From RFSX01 sp964567435 (GTDB lineage: Bacteria; Bacteroidota; Bacteroidia; Chitinophagales; Saprospiraceae): 6,334 nt of DNA. Below are positions 1-5,786 of the stretch, one piece after another. Every line of letters starts with the position of its first letter. Position 1 is the first letter of the stretch. Made by a program: the position numbers and the translations under genes. Below the pieces are notes generated by a model. It searched no databases, was not told the origin of the DNA, and saw only the letters and a list, made by a program, of their open reading frames with translations. The stretch spans positions 1 through 6,334 of the forward strand of contig CAZMMQ010000122.1 in assembly GCA_964567435.1 (NCBI GenBank), written 5' to 3'.

Positions 1-516
1 TTTTTTGTGACCAGGAAATTTTTTATAAAATAATTTGAATGGTTCATTCTCATGCCCATCTGCACTATGGATCTGACCGATAACGACTGAGTGAGTAGCT
101 GCTACAGTTGGATCTCCCGTTGGCGATACATTCATTACTTTACAAGTAGCAGTCAATTTACCCCCTGTCATAGGAGACCACTTTTTTGACTGTCCTAGTT
201 CAGTTCTTATATTGTTTGAAGTCCCATGCGTGTTTCCTGCATTAGGTGCTTTATATACTACCCAGTCTTCAGTGCCATCATTGGCAACAAAAAAGTAATC
301 TTTATTTTCAAAATCAATCGGATACCCAACATTAGATCCATCTCCCAAGATCAATTTAAATTGATCAAAGAATGGAATAACCTCACTTGGGTAAGTGATC
401 TTAGTAGAAGATATACCATCAATTTCCTTCTTAGTATCAGCGCAACTGTTCAATAGAAAAACAGTGCCAACAAGTAAAAGGATTGGTAATGCTGATTTAG
501 CCATTATTATATTCAT
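1..516 (-). CDS. PL7-family alginate lyase lipoprotein, C-terminus cut off by the window edge
   Basis: Alginate lyases of family PL7 cleave the polyuronate by beta-elimination, leaving oligomers with an unsaturated end. The visible 172 residues open with a lipoprotein signal: a basic start, a hydrophobic run at about residues 9-22, and a lipobox LLNS before Cys25. The protein is therefore probably anchored in a membrane, likely the outer membrane, but the side is not proven. PL7 signatures follow in the expected order: RTEL at 104-107 (catalytic-site Arg), QIH at 148-150 (catalytic Gln and His), and a YKKFPGH segment at 164-170. The C-terminal catalytic Tyr strand lies beyond the window. QIH rather than QVH is often linked to polyguluronate or mixed activity, which is only a hint here. 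The residue after RTEL is Gly108, where many PL7 enzymes have Arg. An alternative in-frame start lies at position 504 (Met5) and would leave a more typical short lipoprotein leader; an in-frame stop just upstream of 516 excludes a longer form. The gene lies downstream of the isomerase-like gene on the same strand. Confidence 0.87.
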   Translation of the reverse strand, partial: MNIIMAKSALPILLLVGTVFLLNSCADTKKEIDGISSTKITYPSEVIPFFDQFKLILGDGSNVGYPIDFENKDYFFVANDGTEDWVVYKAPNAGNTHGTSNNIRTELGQSKKWSPMTGGKLTATCKVMNVSPTGDPTVAATHSVVIGQIHSADGHENEPFKLFYKKFPGHKK

Positions 517-603
517 TTTCTATTTTTTCAATTTCATTAACATTCATCTCTTAATCTAATACTTACTAACTTTTTTTAGTCCAACGGTGATCTGCTGTCT
601 TAA
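497..603 (-). other. Intergenic gap between the isomerase-like gene and the PL7 gene
   Basis: The 87-bp gap itself runs from 517 to 603; the entry extends to 497 to include a short overlapping reading frame. Read on the minus strand, I find no TAnnTTTG promoter element and no strong hairpin with a T-tract, so the two genes are plausibly co-transcribed. A 16-codon frame (547-497) starts in the gap and ends 20 bp inside the PL7 gene in another frame. It has no supporting features and may be chance. Confidence 0.35.
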
Positions 604-1542
604 TTAAGCCTCTTTCCATAGCTCCTGAATCAAAGTCAGATCTTTTTTCATAGCATCGAAGACTACCTTCTTATCAGCATGGATTTCATATCGACCTTTT
701 TCTGCTCCGCCCAATGGATATTCAAGATGTAAACTAGTTATTGGCTTTAATCTTAAACTTTTCAATAACTTGAAATACGCAATAAAATCAACCATACCTT
801 CACCAATAGGAACGTTGATGATTTTCCACTTACCATTAACCTTTCCCCACTTGAAATCCTTAAGTACAATCGTTTTAATATGGCTCTTTAATAACCTTAC
901 ACCGTTAGGCCATGACTGACCACCTTCTGCTACAGCATGTCTGATGTCGTATTGGGCTCCAAAGAAATCTGGATTAACCGAACCCAATATTTTCTTGACT
1001 TCCCAAACAGAGGCACCGACCTTAATACCTGAATGATTTTGATAACATCCGATGATATTATGCTCTTCGTTCAGAGAACCGATTTGTCTAACTTTCTCTT
1101 GATAGTAATCAAGAGATTCTTCTAAAGGCTTATCTTCTTTGAAATTAAACCAATTGCTTCTGTAATATTTCACATCATTTTCAGCAGCAGTTCTAATAAC
1201 ATTTACGTCTAAAGTGTTTGCTACATCTGATATCTCTGTAGTAATCAACTTACAAGTTGATCCGGATTGATGTATAGCATCAATGGCTATTGGCAAGTCG
1301 GTTTGTACGTGTTCAGGTAAGACATGACCTTTAGACCGTACAGTTAGATCCAAACCTGCAAATCCTAATTCTGCAGCTATCTGACCTGCATCTTTTAGTC
1401 CTAAAAACTGTAAGTGCTTCGAGAATATATGAACTTCTAAAGCTTCTGTTGACTGAAATGTATCAATAGTCTTTCTTTCAAAAGAAGCAGCAATAAGAGC
1501 GATGCCGGTTACATCTAAAAAATTCCTTCTCGTTATTCTCAT
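604..1542 (-). CDS. Exported TIM-barrel protein of the sugar phosphate isomerase/epimerase (xylose isomerase-like) superfamily
   Basis: This is a 312-residue AP-endonuclease-2/xylose isomerase-like barrel, about the usual length for the superfamily plus a leader. The N-terminus reads MRITRRNFLD followed by a short hydrophobic stretch (about residues 11-20), a twin-arginine-like signal suggesting export to the periplasm. Barrel landmarks seen by eye are FAGLDLTV (61-68), YQNHSG (167-172), QYDIRHA (197-203), VLKDFKW (226-232), the IGEG loop (246-249) and HLEYPLGG (272-279). D199, H202 and E274 match conserved positions of the superfamily. The usual first metal Glu appears to be Gln168, and the His of the usual HxKD strand appears to be Val226, so the metal site may be altered. 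The substrate is unknown. Its place in an alginate locus suggests a uronate or oligosaccharide, but this is inference; a 3-keto-sugar enzyme, a role found for some periplasmic relatives in Bacteroidota, is another possibility. No Shine-Dalgarno sequence precedes the ATG, and the Tat-like leader supports this start. Confidence 0.8.
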   Translation of the reverse strand: MRITRRNFLDVTGIALIAASFERKTIDTFQSTEALEVHIFSKHLQFLGLKDAGQIAAELGFAGLDLTVRSKGHVLPEHVQTDLPIAIDAIHQSGSTCKLITTEISDVANTLDVNVIRTAAENDVKYYRSNWFNFKEDKPLEESLDYYQEKVRQIGSLNEEHNIIGCYQNHSGIKVGASVWEVKKILGSVNPDFFGAQYDIRHAVAEGGQSWPNGVRLLKSHIKTIVLKDFKWGKVNGKWKIINVPIGEGMVDFIAYFKLLKSLRLKPITSLHLEYPLGGAEKGRYEIHADKKVVFDAMKKDLTLIQELWKEA

Positions 1543-1571
1543 ATGAACTGTTGTCGATTAAATCATCGAAT

Positions 1572-1585
1572 CAATTAATTAATTG
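1572..1585. repeat. Perfect 14-bp AT-rich palindrome upstream of the isomerase-like gene
   Basis: CAATTAATTAATTG is identical to its reverse complement and lies 30 bp upstream of the start codon of the leftward isomerase-like gene. A regulator site is possible given its place in the leader or promoter zone. It is partly low-complexity (AATT repeated), so chance is also possible. Confidence 0.4.
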
Positions 1586-1625
1586 CACTAGGTTTTTAAT
1601 CATGCGTAAATATCTGTTACATAGG

Positions 1626-1659
1626 CAAATCTGACGCTTGATAGATACGCCAATACAAA
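1626..1659 (-). promoter_or_regulatory. Weak candidate promoter for the leftward isomerase-like/PL7 operon
   Basis: On the minus strand, CAGATTTG (1633-1626) is one base from the Bacteroidota -7 consensus TAnnTTTG, and a TTTG at 1659-1656 lies 22 bp upstream of it as a possible -33 element. Transcription would begin near 1615-1620, giving a leader of about 75 nt. No exact TAnnTTTG match is present on this strand in the divergent region, so this is only the best of poor candidates. Confidence 0.22.
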
Positions 1660-1664
1660 ATTGG
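1650..1664. repeat. Everted CCAAT-N5-ATTGG inverted repeat
   Basis: CCAAT (1650-1654) and ATTGG (1660-1664) form perfect 5-bp arms around ACAAA. The arms use the same TTGG/CCAA words as the three operators near gntR but in the opposite order. The repeat covers the possible -33 element of the leftward promoter. It could be a second contact for the GntR regulator on the divergent side, but the geometry differs from a normal operator. Confidence 0.25.
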
Positions 1665-1743
1665 AATTTGAAGTTTCAGAGAAAAATAGATGTGGTTTTG
1701 GCTCCATAGTGCAATATTATATATTAACAAATTTCATAATCGA

Positions 1744-1774
1744 TTTGGTAATGTAGACAATTTATCTAACTTTG
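1744..1774 (+). promoter_or_regulatory. Bacteroidota-type promoter of the gntR-susC-susD transcript
   Basis: TTTG at 1744-1747, a 19-bp spacer, and TAACTTTG at 1767-1774 match the Bacteroidota primary sigma factor consensus (TTTG, then TAnnTTTG) exactly in the fixed positions and within the known spacing. A start site a few bases downstream, around 1780, would give an mRNA leader of roughly 50 nt before the gntR ATG at 1829. The last three bases of the -7 element lie inside the first operator-like site, so a bound regulator would block polymerase. Confidence 0.65.
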
Positions 1775-1816
1775 GTCAACCAATAATTGGTCGCCCAAAA
1801 ATTGGCTAACCAAATA
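1772..1816 (+). promoter_or_regulatory. Three tandem GntR/FadR-type operator sites with exact 15-bp spacing
   Basis: The three copies are TTGGTCAACCAA (1772-1783), TTGGTCGCCCAA (1787-1798) and TTGGCTAACCAA (1802-1813). Each is followed by a 3-bp A/T-only spacer, so the unit repeats exactly every 15 bp. The first fits TTGGTnnACCAA without mismatch; the second and third have one mismatch each, while the outer TTGG and CCAA are kept in all three. TTGGTnnACCAA is the operator type known for FadR-subfamily uronate regulators such as UxuR and ExuR. The array begins within the -7 promoter element and ends 12 bp before the start codon of the adjacent FadR-type regulator, so autorepression is the natural inference. 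Confidence 0.7.
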
Positions 1817-1828
1817 AGACTGTAGAGA

Positions 1829-2527
1829 ATGCTTGAGAATCTGAATAAAATAGAAGTCGCAAATCCTGTTGATCTGATCATCTCTCAGATAAGAGATCTC
1901 ATTAGCTCAGGGGCTGTGAAGCCAGGGGAAAAATTACCACCAGAAAGGAAACTTGCGGAACGTCTGGGAGTCAGCCGTAACCAAGTTAGAGAAGCCATCA
2001 ACAAACTTCAATTCTACGGGATCGTCAAAGTTCAACCACAGAGTGGTACAACTGTAACTGGTATAGGCATTGTTGCCTTAGAGGGCTTAATAACAGATAT
2101 ATTGAAAATTGAAAAATCAGACTTTAAGTCGCTTGTAGATACAAGGATCTTACTTGAAAAAGAAGCTGCAAGATTGGCAGCTCTCAATAGAACGAAAGAT
2201 GACATTGTCCAATTGAGCAATGCTCTGAGGGACCACGAGGAAAAATTATTAGAATCCGGTCAGGCAGTTGAAGAAGATCTTTTGTTTCACATAAAGATTG
2301 CAGAGGCCAGCAAGAACAATGTGCTCAAGTCATTAATGATGATCATCACTCCTGATATAGTCAATAACTTCATCCAATACAAGGTGTGTAATGATCGAAA
2401 TAACAAACAAACAATCGACGAACATCAAAAAATATTAGATGCTATATCTATTCAGAATCCTGATAGGGCAGTTGAGGCTATGGAGTTTCATTTATTAGAT
2501 ATAAAAAATTTTAGTAAGAATAATTGA
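1829..2527 (+). CDS. GntR-family transcriptional regulator, FadR subfamily (FCD domain), probable repressor of this locus
   Basis: This 232-residue protein has the usual FadR-subfamily length. An N-terminal winged helix-turn-helix covers about residues 12-77, with the hallmark GEKLPPERKLAERLGVSR (33-50), VREAINKL (53-60) and the wing QPQSGTTV (69-76). The all-helical FCD effector domain follows (about 95-228). It carries a likely metal-binding set D150, H154, H199 and H221, and R106 and E110 on the first FCD helix. FadR-type regulators of uronate pathways are usually repressors released by a pathway sugar acid; in alginate loci an unsaturated uronate or 2-keto-3-deoxygluconate-type product is plausible, but the ligand is inferred. 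From memory, a FadR-type regulator controls the alginate operon of Zobellia. Three operator-like sites sit directly upstream. susC follows after 75 bp on the same strand. The ATG lies just after GTAGAGA, and no longer start is needed. Confidence 0.9.
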   Translation: MLENLNKIEVANPVDLIISQIRDLISSGAVKPGEKLPPERKLAERLGVSRNQVREAINKLQFYGIVKVQPQSGTTVTGIGIVALEGLITDILKIEKSDFKSLVDTRILLEKEAARLAALNRTKDDIVQLSNALRDHEEKLLESGQAVEEDLLFHIKIAEASKNNVLKSLMMIITPDIVNNFIQYKVCNDRNNKQTIDEHQKILDAISIQNPDRAVEAMEFHLLDIKNFSKNN

Positions 2528-2533
2528 TAATAT

Positions 2534-2559
2534 AGAAAAGAGGAAGTAAGGACTTTTCT
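2534..2559 (+). repeat. Inverted repeat (7-bp stem, 12-nt loop) after gntR
   Basis: AGAAAAG (2534-2540) can pair with CTTTTCT (2553-2559) around a purine-rich 12-nt loop, just after the gntR stop codon. The stem is AT-rich and no T-tract follows, so it is not a convincing terminator. It could be an RNA processing or partial attenuation point separating regulator expression from the highly expressed susC, or it could be chance. Confidence 0.25.
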
Positions 2560-2574
2560 CGCTATTCAAAAGAG

Positions 2575-2587
2575 TCACATTTTGTGA
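2575..2587. promoter_or_regulatory. TCACA-N3-TGTGA palindrome upstream of susC
   Basis: TCACATTTTGTGA has perfect 5-bp arms around a 3-bp centre and ends 15 bp before the susC ATG. It has the half-site words of CRP sites but in inverted order, so it is not a CRP box. It may be an operator or a small mRNA hairpin near the ribosome-binding region. No TAnnTTTG promoter and no TTGG-N4-CCAA site is visible in the 75-bp gtnR-susC gap, which favours read-through from the gntR promoter. Confidence 0.25.
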
Positions 2588-2602
2588 TAAAATTAACCAC
2601 GT

Positions 2603-5600
2603 ATGAATTTAAAAACTAATCTAATTTCAATTGTGATGCTGCTACTTAGTGTATCATTAATTGCACAAAACAGTTACACCGTTTCTGGTAATGTATCTGA
2701 TGGGGACAATCTTGCGCTAATTGGTGTTAATATCCTAATTGAAGGTACTACTAGAGGAACGATTACCGACATTGATGGAAATTATCAACTACAAGTGAGC
2801 AGTGGCGATGTACTTGAATTTTCCTATACAGGATTTGAAATTCAATCTGTTGCTATTACAAATCAAGCAACATTGAATATCACTCTCATAGAAAATGAGA
2901 ATTTACTAGATGAAGTTCTCGTAACAGGATATGGAACTCGTAAGAGATCGCACAATACAGGTGCGATTGCACAGGTCAAGGGTGCTGATGTGGCGGCTAT
3001 TCAGGCTAGTCGTGTAGATGATGCCTTAGCTGGCAAATTAGCAGGTGTCTTGATCCAAAATCAGGATGGTGCACCAGGATCTGACCCAAAAATTCAAATT
3101 AGGGCAGCCTCGTCTATTTCTGGAGACTCCAATCCCCTGATTGTTGTGGATGGATATCCAATATCTGGAAGTTTAGCCACTGTTAATCCTAACGATATCG
3201 AAAGCCTTGAGATACTCAAAGACGCGGCCTCTGCTGCAATCTATGGATCACGAGGCGCAAACGGTGTTGTCTTAGTAACGACTAAGAAAGGCCAGCCAGG
3301 TAAGGTCAATATTAGTTACAATGCATATGCCAGCACATCTAGCAAATACGTTGGAAATATATTACAAACTGGACCAGAATGGGCGCAAACCGCAAGAGCT
3401 GAAATAGCCGCTGGAAATTGGGATGTTTCACAAGTGGATCCCACTTTTCTCGAATTCAGATTAAGTGCTTATGAAAACTCACCGGATGTATTGAGTGTAG
3501 AGGACTGGCTCTTCCGAAATGGAAGTAGTATGAATCACGATTTGAGTATCAGTGGAGGATCAGATGATGTTACATATTTTGCTTCTATAGGTTATCTTGA
3601 TACTGAGGGTGTAGCAATAACACAAGGGTTTGAAAGATATAATGCGCGTCTGAATGTTGACGCTAAGTTGGGAAAGCGATTCAAAACTGGCTTGAGTTTT
3701 AATGGATTTGTTGGTGATAGGGATATTGTAGGGCATGACATGAGAGATTTGTTGAGAGCCTATAGCGTTCATCCTATATATCATACCGAAGAGTCGATTG
3801 CTTTTGTACAGCAATTGGATCAGCAAGCTCAAGCTTTAGGTTTGGCAGCGTTTGATCGTGGATATAGAGGTGGAGATGCACCGTTCAACAATAGTATTTT
3901 TACACTCCAAGTTGGGGATACTGCACAAGATTGGCATTATGGTAGAGCTAATAATGGTATAGGGGGATCTGGAGATGCTGGCCCTGCCACTAAGTTGGAC
4001 AATACTGATAGATTTCAAAAAACAATTTTTGGTAATATTAATACTTACCTACAATTTCAAATCATTGACGGACTTGATATCAAGACTGTACTTGGTGGAG
4101 ACTTAAGAGATACCGAAGACTTTTTCTGGAGAGGATTAGAATTTGATTCTAGAGCACGTTCGAATCAGACACGTTTGAATAATTCTAATATTAAGAGATC
4201 TTCTGTTCTCAGTGAAACTACCTTGAATTACAATAAAGTAATAGGTGACCATGACATTGGAGCGGTAGTTGGAATTGAATTTCAAAATTTCAATATCTCT
4301 GGCATTTCACTTAACGGTACGAATGTTCCTTTTGGTCAGCCGCCAAATTTTGCGATTCTTGATCCAGCGGATATATCAATTTCTGAAAGGGATGAAACGA
4401 TTTCAAGAAGAAGTGTTTTTGCTAGGGTTAATTATGCGTATGATAATCGCTATTTAGCTTCGGTTTCTGTAAGAAGAGACGGTGATTCTCGATTTGGGGA
4501 AAATAATAGATTCGAAACTTTCCCAGCGTTTTCATTAGGTTGGAATGTACATAACGAATCTTTCTTCAATTCTGGCTTAGTCAGTGATCTCAAGCTCAGA
4601 TTTAGCAGAGGATCTTTAGGAACGACTTCATTCTTGGGGGCATATGGGTCGCTAAGCTTGTTGAATCCTCAGGCGACCATTTTTGGTACAGGGTTTCTAA
4701 TTCCTAATGACGTTGCGAATGCAGATTTGACGTGGCAAACAAATACAGAAACTAATTATGGTGCGAACATAGGATTTCTTAATAATCGATTTAGAATTGG
4801 CGTAGATTACTACAATTCTGATATCGAGGATATATTAATCAATCAAAGTGTGTCTCAAGTGTTGGGTACTACATCTATAGCGCTTAATTCAGGCGATGTA
4901 AGAAGTTCTGGATTAGAGATTGAGATAGGAGCTAATGTTATTGCAACTGGCCAATTCCGCTGGAATGTTAGCGCTAATCTGTCCACTGTAAATAATGAGA
5001 TTACTGATTTAGGTGGGCTCAATGAACTCCCACGAGTACAATACGGGCAAAGTGGTAGAGGACCGATATTTAGAAACTATGTCGGTGGAGAAATAGGAGA
5101 GATGTGGGGATTAGAAACTGACGGAGAGGTAGAACCTAATTTTTTAGAAGATGGAACAAGACATCCCAATAACCGTACTGGAGAATCTTATATAGTAGAT
5201 CAAAACGGTGATGGTATGATTGACAGAACCAGAACTGTAGAGGAAGGTGGTGATCTAGTAAAAATAGGACAAAATACACCTGACTTTTATTGGGGCTTAA
5301 ACAGTCAATTAAGTTTTAGTGCGATTGATATCTCATTTCAATTTCAAGGAGCTCAAGGAGGCGAAGTCTATAATATTGATCCCCTTTATTATGGCTCAGA
5401 ATGGAGTGGAAGACTTGTTGATGGATTTGATTCTGAAGGTGATGGAATTGCAGATCATAATGGACAGTTTTTCTTAGGTAATAGAAGACAGACCGACTCT
5501 GGTATCCAAGATGCTTCATATATCGCCTTAAGAAACCTAACTATTGGATACACTCTTGATTCAGGATTGCTTAGTAACGTAGGGATAGGCTCGGCTAGGG

Positions 5601-5776
5601 TATATCTTGCATCTACAAACCTACTATATCTATTTAGCAGTGACTATACTTCTTATAATCCTGAAGGTGTTGAGATTACCAATGGCGGATATCTTGGACC
5701 AACTACATTTGGAGTTCAGGTAGGTGCAAGCCCAGTGGTAAGAAGCTTTACAGCAGGTGTAAATATTAATTTCTAA
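2603..5776 (+). CDS. SusC/RagA-family TonB-dependent outer-membrane glycan transporter
   Basis: This is a complete 1057-residue SusC-like barrel that imports oligosaccharides, here probably alginate oligomers, across the outer membrane using TonB energy. The order is: signal peptide (about 1-21, cleavage near AQ at 21-22); carboxypeptidase-regulatory-like beta domain (about 25-98); TonB-box region DEVLVTGYG (103-111); plug (about 114-230) with the SusC signatures NPLIVVDGYP (177-186), DIESLEILKDAASAAIYGSR (198-217) and GANGVVLVTTKKG (218-230); then the beta-barrel to the C-terminal Phe1057. A calcium-loop-like DQNGDGMID lies at 866-874, and the typical IQDASYIALRNLTIGYTL stretch begins at 968. 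Length and domain set are normal, with no frameshift. The susD start follows 10 bp after the stop, so both are made from one transcript. The alginate substrate is inferred from the nearby PL7 lyase and uronate-type regulator, not from the transporter itself. Confidence 0.95.
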   Translation: MNLKTNLISIVMLLLSVSLIAQNSYTVSGNVSDGDNLALIGVNILIEGTTRGTITDIDGNYQLQVSSGDVLEFSYTGFEIQSVAITNQATLNITLIENENLLDEVLVTGYGTRKRSHNTGAIAQVKGADVAAIQASRVDDALAGKLAGVLIQNQDGAPGSDPKIQIRAASSISGDSNPLIVVDGYPISGSLATVNPNDIESLEILKDAASAAIYGSRGANGVVLVTTKKGQPGKVNISYNAYASTSSKYVGNILQTGPEWAQTARAEIAAGNWDVSQVDPTFLEFRLSAYENSPDVLSVEDWLFRNGSSMNHDLSISGGSDDVTYFASIGYLDTEGVAITQGFERYNARLNVDAKLGKRFKTGLSFNGFVGDRDIVGHDMRDLLRAYSVHPIYHTEESIAFVQQLDQQAQALGLAAFDRGYRGGDAPFNNSIFTLQVGDTAQDWHYGRANNGIGGSGDAGPATKLDNTDRFQKTIFGNINTYLQFQIIDGLDIKTVLGGDLRDTEDFFWRGLEFDSRARSNQTRLNNSNIKRSSVLSETTLNYNKVIGDHDIGAVVGIEFQNFNISGISLNGTNVPFGQPPNFAILDPADISISERDETISRRSVFARVNYAYDNRYLASVSVRRDGDSRFGENNRFETFPAFSLGWNVHNESFFNSGLVSDLKLRFSRGSLGTTSFLGAYGSLSLLNPQATIFGTGFLIPNDVANADLTWQTNTETNYGANIGFLNNRFRIGVDYYNSDIEDILINQSVSQVLGTTSIALNSGDVRSSGLEIEIGANVIATGQFRWNVSANLSTVNNEITDLGGLNELPRVQYGQSGRGPIFRNYVGGEIGEMWGLETDGEVEPNFLEDGTRHPNNRTGESYIVDQNGDGMIDRTRTVEEGGDLVKIGQNTPDFYWGLNSQLSFSAIDISFQFQGAQGGEVYNIDPLYYGSEWSGRLVDGFDSEGDGIADHNGQFFLGNRRQTDSGIQDASYIALRNLTIGYTLDSGLLSNVGIGSARVYLASTNLLYLFSSDYTSYNPEGVEITNGGYLGPTTFGVQVGASPVVRSFTAGVNINF

Positions 5777-5786
5777 AACAAGAAAA

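Noticed and set aside
226..456. A 76-codon rightward open frame inside the PL7 gene region
   Set aside because: It lies opposite a gene with a clear lipobox and PL7 motifs, and its translation shows no family resemblance.
497..547. A 16-codon leftward frame overlapping the PL7 start as a leader peptide or coupling frame
   Set aside because: It has no ribosome-binding signal, no regulatory codon run and AT-rich composition in which such short frames are expected by chance.
565..580. ACTAA/TTAGT inverted repeat next to a T-run as a terminator between the isomerase-like and PL7 genes
   Set aside because: The stem is only five AT-rich pairs, and the A/T run is inside the loop rather than after the stem in the direction of transcription.
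1572..1816. CRISPR array or transposon ends suggested by the repeats in the divergent region
   Set aside because: The repeats are too short and have no spacers of CRISPR size, no transposase and no target duplication; they fit regulator sites.
2575..2587. CRP/cAMP-type box upstream of susC
   Set aside because: The half-sites are in the reverse order (TCACA then TGTGA) and only 3 bp apart, whereas a CRP site is TGTGA-N6-TCACA.
3560..4018. Leftward open frames of 90 and 60 codons inside susC
   Set aside because: They are antisense to continuous SusC barrel sequence and have no recognisable motifs.
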